The translations under genes were made by a program, and so were the position numbers. A stretch of 64,000 nt of DNA from Crocinitomicaceae bacterium (GTDB lineage Bacteria; Bacteroidota; Bacteroidia; Flavobacteriales_D; Crocinitomicaceae), in assembly GCA_022447665.1 (NCBI GenBank), contig JAKVAQ010000029.1, positions 1 through 64,000 of the forward strand, in the 5' to 3' direction. How positions within the stretch are numbered: the stretch's first letter is position 1; every line of letters begins with the position of its first letter. Positions 1 to 10,352 of the stretch are shown piece after piece. The notes under the pieces are model-generated. The model was not told the DNA's origin. It made no database searches and saw only the letters and a program-made list of their open reading frames with translations.

Positions 1-2
1 GG

Positions 3-326
3 CTATAACATGGTGATATTTTCAATTACCGTAGAATCACAGCCATTCGCTCCTGTTAAAACTGTAGTTAACGATACATCTGCCGTAATCGCTGAAGTTG
101 AGCCGTTGGCAAAGGTGTAGTTATCTCCCTCACATACATCAACATCAATAGTATTGGTAATTGGCAATAACATGGTAATGTTTTCTATCACTGTTGAATC
201 ACAACCATTCGCTCCTGTTAGAACCGTGGTCAATGATACATCTGCTGTAATCGCTGAAGTTGAACCATCAGCAAAGGTATGAGTGTCTCCCTCACAAACA
301 TTTGTATCTATAGTATTTGTAACCGG
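3..326 (-). repeat. Two tandem 162-bp coding repeats
   Basis: Two adjacent 162-base units (3-164 and 165-326) encode 54-residue modules that differ at only a few residues (for example NVCEGDTHTF against DVCEGDNYTF). They are in-frame protein repeats inside the gene at 3-1472 and the array may continue to the left of the window. This kind of repeat is prone to copy-number change. Confidence 0.85.
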
Positions 327-1472
327 ATCGTTAACGATGATAGTTAAAGTAGTATCTGTAGCACATTCTCCAACAGCAGGTGTAAAAGAATATGATGTGG
401 TTGTTGTATTATCCAGTGCAGGCGACCATGCACCCGTTACTCCATTCGTTGATGTTAAAGGTAACGGCGAAAGAAAATCTCCTGAACAAATCGCTGAAAC
501 AGGATCAAAAGCAGGGGCTGTAGGAACTGGACCTTGAACTATCGTTGCCGTTAAAGTGGTATCGCAACTCGCGTCAGTAATATCAACCACAGTAATAGCA
601 TACGTACCATCTGGCTGACTACTCCAAGTATATGTTCCTGCCACAACATCATTAAATTCTAAAGTTCCTTCGATATCAACATCATAAAGGGAAGACCCAG
701 CAATTATGAATTCAATCTCTCCATCATCAATCCCATCACAAGTTTCATCCGTTACATTAACTTCCACTTCCAGATCACAACAAATCTCAATATTAAAGAA
801 CAAAGGACCTATAATATCGGCGCATAACAAATTAGCATTTGACTCCGCTGTTGCCCACGAACCAGTGCCGCCCATTTCAGTAATTACTGAAGCTTCATCA
901 GTATTCACAGCATATACATTGTAAATCCCTGTACTACCTATTCCATAATCGGTCTCATCAAATATTCCAGTTGTATTTGTTGCTACAATATTTCCTGTAG
1001 CCACATTGACCAATACGTATAGCTGCTCATATCCCGCTCCAGTATAAAAACTACTAGCACTCACTTCAATCGAGTCACCAGCGCAAATATCAGTTGGCGT
1101 GCAGTCAATAATGGTATATACTCTAGGACCTATAACATCAGCGCAAGAAGCTAGAGCATTAGCTAGTGCGGTTGCCCAAGATCCAGCGCCACTCATTTCA
1201 GCAATTATTGCTGGATCTTCGGTGTTTACGGCATAAACCTCATAATCTCCTAAACTGCCTGCACCGTAATCCGCATCGGTAAAGGTTCCGGAAGTATTGG
1301 TTGCGACAATGTTTCCAGTTCCAGCATCCACTAATATGTACAATTGCTGAGAAGATCCTCCTGTATAAAACCCAGAGGCTGATTCAGATATCACATCGCC
1401 ATCACAAATAGTCGTTTGTGCCGAAGCAATAGAAATACCAAAAAGAACTAGAAGAAATAGAATACTTTTCAT
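3..1472 (-). CDS. Large secreted repeat protein, C-terminus beyond the window
   Basis: The first 489 residues of a surface or secreted protein are visible; the reading frame is still open at the left edge. Residues 1-19 form a signal peptide ending at SAQ. Two copies of a roughly 105-residue module follow (about 22-125 and 128-230), each with a SxFYTG motif, a VNTE/VNTD segment and GSWATA. A SprB-like module (about 236-310, TCDGIDDG) comes next, then an Ig-like stretch and at least two 54-residue units ending in GCDSTVIENIT. Such modular proteins in Bacteroidota are normally exported by T9SS, but the expected C-terminal sorting domain lies outside the window. It begins 36 bases after the gene at 1509-2681 and is probably cotranscribed with it. 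Function unknown; adhesin-like is an inference. Confidence 0.8.
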   Translation of the reverse strand: MKSILFLLVLFGISIASAQTTICDGDVISESASGFYTGGSSQQLYILVDAGTGNIVATNTSGTFTDADYGAGSLGDYEVYAVNTEDPAIIAEMSGAGSWATALANALASCADVIGPRVYTIIDCTPTDICAGDSIEVSASSFYTGAGYEQLYVLVNVATGNIVATNTTGIFDETDYGIGSTGIYNVYAVNTDEASVITEMGGTGSWATAESNANLLCADIIGPLFFNIEICCDLEVEVNVTDETCDGIDDGEIEFIIAGSSLYDVDIEGTLEFNDVVAGTYTWSSQPDGTYAITVVDITDASCDTTLTATIVQGPVPTAPAFDPVSAICSGDFLSPLPLTSTNGVTGAWSPALDNTTTTSYSFTPAVGECATDTTLTIIVNDPVTNTIDTNVCEGDTHTFADGSTSAITADVSLTTVLTGANGCDSTVIENITMLLPITNTIDVDVCEGDNYTFANGSTSAITADVSLTTVLTGANGCDSTVIENITML

Positions 1473-1508
1473 AGATAATCAGTTTAATGAGGTGATTACA
1501 ATTAGGTA

Positions 1509-2681
1509 TTAATCCCAAGTTCCAGCGTCGGCATCACAACATGACGATACTATAATTTCTATTTCATCTGTGGTATTATCACAATCTCCTATGGCCTCTA
1601 CAACCACCGTAGTCGTAGCAGAAACTGAAGGAATTGTAACCGCATCTCCTAATAAAGGACCTGATGCACCACCATCCCATGTCCAAGAGTATGTATTTCC
1701 AGGAATATCCGGCACAGATAAAGAAATATCATCTCCAATACATGCCGTTATAGATGCCCCCTCAATGATCTCAACTACAGCAACTCCTGCATCTGCGCTA
1801 AACGTGTACGAACAAACATCTCCAGCATAACCGTCAATCATTAGGTAATATTCATCACCAGGAACCATTGGTGTGAAGCTTAAACTATAACTCCCTGGCG
1901 CCATTGGATTACTCGGTGCGCAGTCAACACTTGTTAATGAAGTACATGATGTTCCTGAAAAGATTTCAAATTGGACCCCGTCTCCATTGGCGCAGTCAGT
2001 AATATCAACGTCAATATCTACCGATGTACCACTTGCTGTGAAGCTCACAAAGGAGTTATTGTTTATCGAGTACCCACATGCCGTTGGAACTGGAGTAGCA
2101 CTATAAATTGGTAAGGTTGTACCACAATAACCAGAGAAATCACAAATTGTAGGGGCTGAAGCACAATCGTCACCAGCTAGTTCGCCGCATGAAACCGGAG
2201 GCGTTGGTCCAAATGTAAGTGACGCCGAATTAAAAGTTTCGGACCATGACCAACCATTTTCAACACATATTTGCCATGTACCATCGGCATTAATTGTTCC
2301 ATTATTTAGCACCCCAAAGTCCATATCCGGTGTATAACTTCCAGCATATGGATTCGGTTCTGTTCGAATAGAATTCGTCGCACTCATATCAAAACAAACC
2401 GAACCAAAATCGGAGCTAAAATCACCATTTTCATAAGATAAATACACTGTTGAACCATCTGGGGCAACTAGTGTAATTATTGCATTTGCCGGACCTCCAA
2501 ATGTCATGTCTAAACACACTTCTGTAAGTCCAGTTACGGCATCAATGACTCCTACACCGGAAACAGTAATATCAAAACATGTAGTCGTGCTTCCAGCTAT
2601 TGGAGCCGAAGTAGAATTTGTAAATGTTTGTCCGAAAACTGTTGTTGCCGTGCAACTAAGAATAATCAATAACTTTTTCAT
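1509..2681 (-). CDS. Secreted protein with P-domain-like and Ig-like modules
   Basis: 390 residues with a signal peptide (1-18, ending VFGQ). Residues about 20-160 resemble the proprotein convertase P-domain, a beta-sandwich common at the ends of exported Bacteroidota proteins (VCLDMTFGGPAN, VAPDGSTVYL). A second beta-rich module (about 195-290, ending in a YLMIDGYAG stretch) resembles a prepeptidase-like domain. An Ig/PKD-like module (about 305-380) follows. The protein stops abruptly after CCDADAGTWD, a phrase that usually opens another module in related proteins, and there is no T9SS sorting domain. It may be a shortened version of a longer ancestor. No enzymatic motif is visible; function unknown. 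Confidence 0.75.
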   Translation of the reverse strand: MKKLLIILSCTATTVFGQTFTNSTSAPIAGSTTTCFDITVSGVGVIDAVTGLTEVCLDMTFGGPANAIITLVAPDGSTVYLSYENGDFSSDFGSVCFDMSATNSIRTEPNPYAGSYTPDMDFGVLNNGTINADGTWQICVENGWSWSETFNSASLTFGPTPPVSCGELAGDDCASAPTICDFSGYCGTTLPIYSATPVPTACGYSINNNSFVSFTASGTSVDIDVDITDCANGDGVQFEIFSGTSCTSLTSVDCAPSNPMAPGSYSLSFTPMVPGDEYYLMIDGYAGDVCSYTFSADAGVAVVEIIEGASITACIGDDISLSVPDIPGNTYSWTWDGGASGPLLGDAVTIPSVSATTTVVVEAIGDCDNTTDEIEIIVSSCCDADAGTWD

Positions 2682-2684
2682 GCC

Positions 2685-3119
2685 TTACTTATTTCTTACT
2701 AGTTTTCTATAATTAACCACATCTATCTCGAGTCCATTAACAACGATCGTTTCAAAGCCCAGAGAATAATACAATCCTGCTACCCAGAGTTTATTTTCAG
2801 GAGGTATGTTACTAGTTATATTGAAAGTGTATAAATCTCGATTTTTCACAACAGAAACTTCAGTAATCGCTGTATTCTGCAGCAATACTTCTTTCATGCT
2901 CGAAACAAGATTGATATCGGCATCAGTTTGAAAGCTGAAATTAAAAGGCCCGTTTTTATCAGTACCGGAATAGTATGGAGTACTCACATATATAGAGGCG
3001 TTGTGCGTTAGTTCTTTTGTAGGAAAGTTTCTAGTAATATATACCATTCTTTCCTCATTCCCTTGTGAGAATGATACGCCAAAGGTTAATAAACCCAGGG
3101 CAATCAATAAAAGCTTCAT
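2685..3119 (-). CDS. Small exported protein of unknown function
   Basis: 144 residues with a clear Sec signal peptide (MKLLLIALGLLTFGVSFSQ) and no lipobox, so a soluble periplasmic or secreted protein is likely. The mature part is mixed alpha/beta in appearance and has no motif I recognise. It lies 3 bases upstream of the 1509-2681 gene on the same strand and probably heads that transcript. On the minus strand a TATTTTTG box (3327-3334) fits the -7 element, but no -33 TTG sits at the right distance, so the promoter is uncertain. Confidence 0.65.
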   Translation of the reverse strand: MKLLLIALGLLTFGVSFSQGNEERMVYITRNFPTKELTHNASIYVSTPYYSGTDKNGPFNFSFQTDADINLVSSMKEVLLQNTAITEVSVVKNRDLYTFNITSNIPPENKLWVAGLYYSLGFETIVVNGLEIDVVNYRKLVRNK

Positions 3120-3680
3120 AATGAAACGAGTTAATTGAGTAAAATGAAATAAAATATAAAAGGTGGGGGTAAGGGTATAGGCTATCCCTTAATATAGACT
3201 TTGAGTCTATTCACAAGATGAAAACCGAAGTGAACCTCCAGGACATCTTCTATGAAATTCAATAGACTGAAATTTTTCATTGGCGCTAATATATACATTT
3301 ATTTTTCGTGTTAAAATATATTCAGCCAAAAATATTACTGTTAAATTTTTAATAGATTGGATTCCTAGAGCTTGATTTCAAAGAATATGTTTTATTTCAA
3401 ATTCCTTTAAACTCAAACGTTTTAGACAATTTCACTTAGCTCAAAAATTGAAATATTAACGTGCAAAAAATGTGGAGCAGCCGAGATGTTGATAATAGAA
3501 AAGGGTCATTTTTATGCTGTTCTCCTTGTTGCCGATCCAAATCCAAACAGAAAACGACCTCAATATAAAGTTGTTGTTTAGAAACAAAAAATCCCGGACT
3601 AAAAAGCCCGGGATTCGATATATGTTGTCGTTCCACTCTATCCATGAACAAGCGCGGGAAGAGTAGATCGTCTGGGTTGA
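3120..3680. other. Intergenic region of about 560 bp without a supported gene
   Basis: Between the small exported protein and groEL. The only strong signal is the groEL terminator near 3586-3615. A 71-codon minus-strand frame (3436-3651) overlaps that terminator and has no coding character, so I do not call it. The remainder is AT-rich and presumably carries the promoter of the 3119-to-left transcript. Confidence 0.6.
3586..3615 (-). terminator. Rho-independent terminator of groES-groEL
   Basis: On the minus strand an 8-bp stem (AATCCCGG pairing with CCGGGATT, 3590-3597 and 3608-3615 on the plus strand) with a 10-base loop is followed at once by a run of T. It lies about 65 bases after the groEL stop. 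Confidence 0.9.
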
Positions 3681-5318
<1,638 letters not shown>

Positions 5319-5336
5319 TTATTTTTTTAAAATCAA

Positions 5337-5603
5337 TTAAACAATACCATAGATATCGGCCTCTTTCATGATTAAGTATGACTTTCCGTCAAGCTTAATT
5401 TCTGTACCAGAGTACTGGCCATAAAGAACTTTGTCTCCTTTTTTAACTGTCATTGGCTCATCTTTTTTACCAGGGCCTACAGCTACAACCTTACCTTGTA
5501 AAGGCTTTTCTTTTGCTGTATCAGGAATAATGATTCCTCCAGCTGTTTTTGCTTCTGCCGGTGCCGGTTCAATCAACACTCTATCAGCTAATGGTTTTAA
5601 CAT
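5337..5603 (-). CDS. groS: Co-chaperonin GroES
   Basis: 88 residues, slightly shorter than the usual 94-97. It forms the heptameric lid for GroEL. The start [13 protein letters not shown], the mobile-loop region with [13 protein letters not shown], and GxVVAVGPG are family hallmarks. It is first in the groES-groEL operon. I find no CIRCE element (the HrcA operator) upstream, which suggests another type of heat-shock control. Confidence 0.97.
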   Translation of the reverse strand: MLKPLADRVLIEPAPAEAKTAGGIIIPDTAKEKPLQGKVVAVGPGKKDEPMTVKKGDKVLYGQYSGTEIKLDGKSYLIMKEADIYGIV

Positions 5604-5659
5604 TGTAATTTAATTTTAGGTTTAACAATTCAAATACGGATATGGCTTTTCATAATTTG

Positions 5660-5691
5660 TGCCATTTGGCATTTGACATGATTCTCTGTCA
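5660..5691. promoter_or_regulatory. Two inverted repeats upstream of groES
   Basis: TGCCATTTGGCA (5660-5671, 5-bp arms) is followed by TGACA...TGTCA (5674-5678 and 5687-5691). They sit 57-88 bases upstream of the groES start and just after the secG terminator, a sensible place for an operator or promoter element. Assignment is by position and symmetry only. Confidence 0.3.
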
Positions 5692-5723
5692 TATTTTCAT
5701 TGAAGCCCGGAAAATTTGGGCAT

Positions 5724-5754
5724 AAAAAAATGCCAGTATGTGACATACTGGCAT
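5724..5754 (-). terminator. Rho-independent terminator after secG
   Basis: An 11-bp perfect stem (ATGCCAGTATG and CATACTGGCAT, 5730-5740 and 5744-5754) with a 3-base loop is followed on the minus strand by seven T. It closes the miaB-to-secG operon and separates it from groES-groEL. Confidence 0.92.
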
Positions 5755-5775
5755 TTCAAAATTCTTCGTTTTTAA

Positions 5776-6120
5776 CTATCCTTCTACTGGAGGCATTTGA
5801 ACCGGAGCAGTTCCTCCACCAGTTTCTTCACTTCCAGGAATAATTTCTTCTGCATTCGTATCGAATTCTTCTAATTGATCTCCAGGATTAGCTACTCCAG
5901 TATCCTGACCAATAGCCATGAATAAGCAAATAGCTGCAATAGCGATTGCCATTCCCCAAGTACCTTTTTCTAAGATATCTGTAGCACGCTTTGCGCCACC
6001 AAGTTGAACAGCTGAACCGAATTCAGTATTTAATCCTCCACCTTTTGGATTTTGTACAAGAATGAATAAGATAATTCCTACACATCCAATGATTATTAAA
6101 ATTGTAAAAAGTAATTCCAT
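5776..6120 (-). CDS. secG: Preprotein translocase subunit SecG
   Basis: 114 residues. SecG is the small membrane subunit of the SecYEG channel that assists SecA-driven export. Residues 1-19 and about 53-70 are the two transmembrane helices. Between them is the conserved cytoplasmic loop VQNPKGGGLNTEFG and LGGAKRATDIL. The acidic, Pro-rich tail (ending MPPVEG) is usual in Bacteroidota. It begins 2 bases after the preceding gene in the operon and is followed by a terminator. Confidence 0.95.
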   Translation of the reverse strand: MELLFTILIIIGCVGIILFILVQNPKGGGLNTEFGSAVQLGGAKRATDILEKGTWGMAIAIAAICLFMAIGQDTGVANPGDQLEEFDTNAEEIIPGSEETGGGTAPVQMPPVEG

Positions 6121-6122
6121 CT

Positions 6123-7082
6123 CTAGTCTTCTTTATCCGCTTTTAATGCACGGATTTTCTCAATTTGGGTTGCAAAGTAAGTCTTTTTTTCTGGATATAC
6201 CAAAATTAAACGACGGTAAGTTTCTATTGCTTTGTTGTAATTCTTTTGTAGTAAATGAATCTTGGCAAGTGTTTCTGTCACAAGACTCTCCTGCTCTTCC
6301 AGACTTTGCTTCGCAGTTTTCACTGGATTATAAAAGTCTTTATCTGGTTTGGCAATCTTTGGCTCGGCTTCAATAAACTTGTCTAAAAGGTCGTTAATAT
6401 CGGATTTACTGAGCTTTGAAGATTTCTTAGTTTCTTTTTTTAATTGAAGAATGACCTCTTCTTTCGCTTCTTTCTTTTCTTCGATTTGAGCCTCTTCTTT
6501 AGGTAAGCGTCCCTCCTTTTTTAACTTCAACCATTCAACGAAAGAAAGACTCTCTGGATCAATATCTTCAGTTAATTTTTCTTCAATGACTTCTTCCCTT
6601 TCAATACGCTCTTCTTCCAACCCACCTAACTCTTTCGAAATATCATACACAGGTATTTCATACTCCAGTTTAGGAAGCGCCTCTTCTTTCTCCTCCTCAG
6701 CTATATCATCAACTACTTCTTGATCTGCAGCAAGATCCTCTGATTCTGGAGTTTCTTCCTCAACAACCATCTCTTCTGATTCCTCTACTTCATTTTCCTT
6801 TGTTTGAAGCTCAATTTTTTCTTCTTTCTTCTCTTCAAGAATTTCTTCTGAATGTAAGAATTCATATAGGTATTCTCTGTCAGCAACAAAGTTCGCAGAG
6901 GATTCTAGCTCTTTTTCTAGATCAGTAGAATGAAAATTTGTTTTTGCTTTTAAAAGTAAAAATCTAAGGGATGAGGCGTAAGGATATTTCTCTACCGCTT
7001 CTTCTAAGCCTTGAATTTCCTCTTTCGCAACCAAATTAGGATTCGAAATTAACTCCCCTAAACGCTTTGCATCGATTACCAT
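6123..7082 (-). CDS. Glu-rich protein with C-terminal TPR-like region
   Basis: 319 residues without signal peptide or membrane segment, so probably cytoplasmic. The N-terminal ~85 residues are helical. The middle (about 95-200) is extremely rich in Glu and Lys and probably disordered. The C-terminal stretch with LAKIHLLQKNYNKAIETYRRLILVYP-type spacing looks like one or two tetratricopeptide repeats, usually protein-interaction surfaces. It overlaps the lptE-like gene by 7 bases and ends 2 bases before secG, so it is translationally coupled in this operon. Its position suggests an envelope-related role, but no function can be assigned. Confidence 0.8.
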   Translation of the reverse strand: MVIDAKRLGELISNPNLVAKEEIQGLEEAVEKYPYASSLRFLLLKAKTNFHSTDLEKELESSANFVADREYLYEFLHSEEILEEKKEEKIELQTKENEVEESEEMVVEEETPESEDLAADQEVVDDIAEEEKEEALPKLEYEIPVYDISKELGGLEEERIEREEVIEEKLTEDIDPESLSFVEWLKLKKEGRLPKEEAQIEEKKEAKEEVILQLKKETKKSSKLSKSDINDLLDKFIEAEPKIAKPDKDFYNPVKTAKQSLEEQESLVTETLAKIHLLQKNYNKAIETYRRLILVYPEKKTYFATQIEKIRALKADKED

Positions 7083-7570
7083 TCGCTAGAGAGTTTGTTG
7101 ACGATATCTTGTGAGAGACGTCCATTAATATCTTCCAAGAGTTGTTCTTCTACTGAACTCAATTGTAAAGAGGCATTATAATTGGAAAATTGACGGAAGT
7201 TTTGTCTAAAACTTTGTTTTTCGTTGACGTTATTAATTACAGTGACCGCAATAGTAACCTCTAATTGATTTAGAGCAGCGTTTTCATCGGATTGCACTGC
7301 TGCAGGACTGGTTTGATACCCTACTATTTTACCTGAAATCTCAATATCAGCTTCACTCTTTTTTAAGTTCAGCTTTGTTCTCGAAAGCATGTAATCTCTT
7401 AAAAACTCGGTGAATGAAATCCCATATCCAGCGGGAGCATTTGAAGCTTCCTCTTCAAATACTTCTACCGAAAAGGTTTCCCCTTCAATACTTCCATCGA
7501 GCATTCCATAACTCACATCACAACTCGGAAGAAGTAATACAAAAAGGCCGATTAACCAACAGAATTTCAT
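7076..7570 (-). CDS. lptE: LptE-like LPS-assembly lipoprotein
   Basis: 164 residues with a lipoprotein signal peptide (lipobox LLPSC, Cys17). LptE plugs the LptD barrel in the outer membrane and helps insert lipopolysaccharide. The length, the alternating beta/alpha pattern of the mature region (YGISFTEFLRDY, ISGKIVGYQTSPAAV) and the location between the sigma-54-type activator and secG fit the LptE-like proteins of Flavobacteria. The call relies on general similarity and gene order, since the family has little strict sequence conservation. Confidence 0.72.
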   Translation of the reverse strand: MKFCWLIGLFVLLLPSCDVSYGMLDGSIEGETFSVEVFEEEASNAPAGYGISFTEFLRDYMLSRTKLNLKKSEADIEISGKIVGYQTSPAAVQSDENAALNQLEVTIAVTVINNVNEKQSFRQNFRQFSNYNASLQLSSVEEQLLEDINGRLSQDIVNKLSSEW

Positions 7571-7596
7571 GATTTTAAAACGCTCAATAATTATTT

Positions 7597-8838
7597 TTAT
7601 TTCAGGTCGTATTCTTTAATTTTTCGGTACAACGTTCTTTCAGAAATACCCAATTCCTTGGCGGCATATTTACGTTTCCCCCTATGCTTATCTAAAGCTT
7701 TAATGATTAGTTCTTTTTCACGATCTTCTAATGAAAGTGACTCCTCAACTTCAATATGCTCTTCGTAATGTTCAGTAGCGTATGGGGTCGCTTCAAAACT
7801 TTGTGCTTCATCTGCCTTCGGTTGCAACAATCTACTATCACCTCCTTCACTATCAATATCGTGATAAAGTTTTTGAATAATCGCCGTTTTATCTTCGCCA
7901 CTTAATCCTCCTCCGTCACTTTGAACAACGCGCAACACCATTTTCTTCAACTCGATAATATCCTTTCTCATATCAAAGAGTACCTTATACAATAGGTCTC
8001 TTTCATTGATATTTTCTTTCTCCTGAGTTGATCGTAAAACCGGCAGGTTCGTTGCGGTATAATCGGGTAAATAACCATGTAAAATTGTTCCAGAAATTAG
8101 ACGTTCACTTTCAATTACTGAAACTTGTTCCGTCACATTTTTTAATTGACGAATGTTTCCTGGCCAGTTATAATTACTGAGCATTTGAATGGCATCTTCC
8201 GACAATTTAATTGGCGGCATACGATAAGTTTCACCGAAGTCAGAGGCGAATTTCCTAAACAATAAGTGTACATCTTCTTTTCGGTCTCTCAAGGCCGGTA
8301 GTTGGATTGGCACAGTAGATAAACGATAGAACAAATCTTCTCTAAACTTACCTACAGCAATAGCTTCTTGCATGTTCACGTTGGTTGCTGCTACCACCCT
8401 AACATCTGTTTTAATGGGTTTAGATGAACCTACACGAATAAACTCTCCCGTTTCCAAAACACGAAGCAGTCTAACTTGAGTTTGCAAAGGTAATTCTGCC
8501 ACCTCATCCAAGAAAATTGTTCCCTTATCTGCTTCCTCAAAATAACCTTTACGTTGACCTTGTGCCCCTGTAAATGAACCTTTTTCATGGCCGAATAATT
8601 CGGAATCAATGGTTCCTTCTGGAATTGCACCACAGTTAACAGCGATATAGGAGCCGTGTTTTCTACTACTGAGGTTGTGAATCACCTTAGGCATTACTTC
8701 TTTACCCGTTCCCGATTCTCCAGTGATTAATACTGAAATATCAGTAGGCGCCACTTGCATCGCAACATTCAACGCACGGTTTAATCCAGGTGCATTTCCT
8801 ATTATTCCAAATCGTTGTTTTACTGCTTGTAATTCCAT
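7597..8838 (-). CDS. Sigma-54-type AAA+ transcriptional activator without receiver domain
   Basis: 413 residues. The AAA+ domain starts almost at once: Walker A GESGTGKE at 40-47, the sigma-54 contact loop GSFTGA at 87-92 (a Ser in place of the common Ala), Walker B GTIFLDE at 106-112 and sensor/arginine-finger region FREDLFYRL. The C-terminus is a Fis-type helix-turn-helix (about 376-413, KRKYAAKELGISERTLYRKI). There is no N-terminal receiver or GAF domain, so activity must be controlled in another way, perhaps by level or a partner. It lies 3 bases after miaB and 26 bases before lptE. Target promoters are unknown; I found no convincing TGGCAC-N5-TTGC site here. Confidence 0.9.
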   Translation of the reverse strand: MELQAVKQRFGIIGNAPGLNRALNVAMQVAPTDISVLITGESGTGKEVMPKVIHNLSSRKHGSYIAVNCGAIPEGTIDSELFGHEKGSFTGAQGQRKGYFEEADKGTIFLDEVAELPLQTQVRLLRVLETGEFIRVGSSKPIKTDVRVVAATNVNMQEAIAVGKFREDLFYRLSTVPIQLPALRDRKEDVHLLFRKFASDFGETYRMPPIKLSEDAIQMLSNYNWPGNIRQLKNVTEQVSVIESERLISGTILHGYLPDYTATNLPVLRSTQEKENINERDLLYKVLFDMRKDIIELKKMVLRVVQSDGGGLSGEDKTAIIQKLYHDIDSEGGDSRLLQPKADEAQSFEATPYATEHYEEHIEVEESLSLEDREKELIIKALDKHRGKRKYAAKELGISERTLYRKIKEYDLK

Positions 8839-8841
8839 ATC

Positions 8842-10266
8842 CTAAGATTTTACAATTTTACCTAGGAGCGAGCCTGGTGTATAATCTGTAATTTCTACAT
8901 CAACATAATCACCTGGCTTGGCATCTTCTTTTGGGAAAATCACCGAAACATTTCCGGAATTTCTACCCACGTAATCATCTTCACTTTTTTTCGAAAATCC
9001 TTCAATTAAAACACGTTGTACTTTACCTACTTCATTTTTATTGAACTCATTTGATAATTTGTGCTGAAGGTCGATTACTTCTTGAAGTCTTCTCTTTTTA
9101 GTTTCTAGAGGAATATCATCTTCAAACTTCCTTTCTGCTAAAGTTTTTGGACGTTCAGAATAAAAGAACATGTATGAGAATTGGAATTTCACTTCTTCCA
9201 TTAAACTCAAGGTATCTTGATGTTCTTCTTCTGTTTCACCACAAAATCCGGTAATGATATCGGTGGAAATAGAGCAATCAGGAATTATTCTATTTATTGC
9301 CGCTATTCTATCCATATACCACTCCCTTGTATATCCACGATTCATTCGTTTCAAAACATCAGAATTCCCTGATTGTACTGGTAAATGAATGTAATTACAA
9401 ATATTCTCATACTTGGCAATAACCTCAAGCACATCGTCCGTCATATCTTTAGGGTGCGAGGTTGAAAAGCGTACTCTTAAATCAGGATTCACTTGAGCAA
9501 CCATTTCCATGAGCTGCGCGAAGTTCACAGTTGGCTTTTCCGGATCAATGATTTCACCTTTCTTGGAGACGTTCCATCTATAAGAGTCTACATTTTGTCC
9601 AAGTAGCGTTACCTCTCTATATCCTGCCTCAAAAATTTCTGTTGCTTCTTTTACAATAGACTCAGGGTCTCTACTCCTTTCTCGTCCTCTTGTAAAAGGA
9701 ACTACACAAAACGAGCACATATTATCACATCCACGCATGATTGATATGAATCCTGTAACACCTTTTTTATCCAAGCGCACAGGAGCAATATCTGCATATG
9801 TCTCTTCTCGAGAAAGAAGAACATTTACGGCTTTTTGACCTCCCTCTACCTCTTCGATAAGTCCTGGCAACGCCCTGTAGGCATCTGGCCCTGCAACGAT
9901 ATCCACTAATTTTTCCTCTTCAAGAAATTTTTGCTTTAATCGTTCAGCCATGCAGCCAAGCACCCCAATCATTAATGATGGGTTTTGTTTCTTTCTCTTA
10001 TTGTATTGCTTTAATCTATTTCTTACCCTTTGTTCTGCGTTCTCACGGATAGAACATGTATTGATTAGCACTAGGTCTGCCTCTTCTGAATTGTTAGTGG
10101 TATCAAACCCATTCTCCGCCAAAATGGAGGCAACAACCTCTGAATCAGAGAAATTCATTTGACAACCATAGCTTTCAAGGAATAGTTTTTTGGAATTCTC
10201 TTTCTTCCCTTCCACCATTGTAGCCTGACCTTGCAAGGCCTCGTCGATTACTTTACCTTCTTCCAT
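8842..10266 (-). CDS. miaB: tRNA-2-methylthio-N6-dimethylallyladenosine synthase MiaB
   Basis: 474 residues. MiaB is a radical-SAM methylthiotransferase that adds the 2-methylthio group to i6A37 of tRNAs reading UNN codons. The N-terminal UPF0004 domain carries three cluster cysteines (Cys35 in SYGCQMN, Cys71, Cys105 in LGCMAERL). The radical-SAM CxxxCxxC motif is at 180-187 (CDNMCSFC), followed by [14 protein letters not shown]-terminal TRAM domain ends the protein. It heads the five-gene operon ending at secG and is driven by the promoter at 10287-10316. Confidence 0.97.
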   Translation of the reverse strand: MEEGKVIDEALQGQATMVEGKKENSKKLFLESYGCQMNFSDSEVVASILAENGFDTTNNSEEADLVLINTCSIRENAEQRVRNRLKQYNKRKKQNPSLMIGVLGCMAERLKQKFLEEEKLVDIVAGPDAYRALPGLIEEVEGGQKAVNVLLSREETYADIAPVRLDKKGVTGFISIMRGCDNMCSFCVVPFTRGRERSRDPESIVKEATEIFEAGYREVTLLGQNVDSYRWNVSKKGEIIDPEKPTVNFAQLMEMVAQVNPDLRVRFSTSHPKDMTDDVLEVIAKYENICNYIHLPVQSGNSDVLKRMNRGYTREWYMDRIAAINRIIPDCSISTDIITGFCGETEEEHQDTLSLMEEVKFQFSYMFFYSERPKTLAERKFEDDIPLETKKRRLQEVIDLQHKLSNEFNKNEVGKVQRVLIEGFSKKSEDDYVGRNSGNVSVIFPKEDAKPGDYVDVEITDYTPGSLLGKIVKS

Positions 10267-10286
10267 TTATCCTAAAAATTGGGAAG

Positions 10287-10316
10287 CAAAGTTACTGGAA
10301 TTTACCAATATGACAA
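10287..10316 (-). promoter_or_regulatory. Bacteroidota-type promoter of the miaB operon
   Basis: On the minus strand TTG (10314-10316), a 19-base spacer and TAACTTTG (10287-10294) match the TTG/TAnnTTTG consensus exactly. The -7 box ends 20 bases before the miaB ATG. Confidence 0.7.
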
Positions 10317-10352
10317 TATGTCAGCCGATACTTTTAAGAAAACTTAAGAATC

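Noticed and set aside
3-326. Possible CRISPR-like or satellite array
   Set aside because: The 162-base units translate into matching 54-residue protein modules in frame, so they are coding repeats.
3436-3651. 71-codon minus-strand open frame before groEL
   Set aside because: It overlaps the groEL terminator and has no signal peptide, domain or codon pattern that supports coding.
5604-5775. CIRCE element for HrcA upstream of groES
   Set aside because: No TTAGCACTC-N9-GAGTGCTAA or near match is present.
7597-10316. Sigma-54 (-24/-12) promoter near the activator operon
   Set aside because: The only TGGCAC found, on the minus strand near 5655-5671, lacks the TTGC element at the correct spacing.
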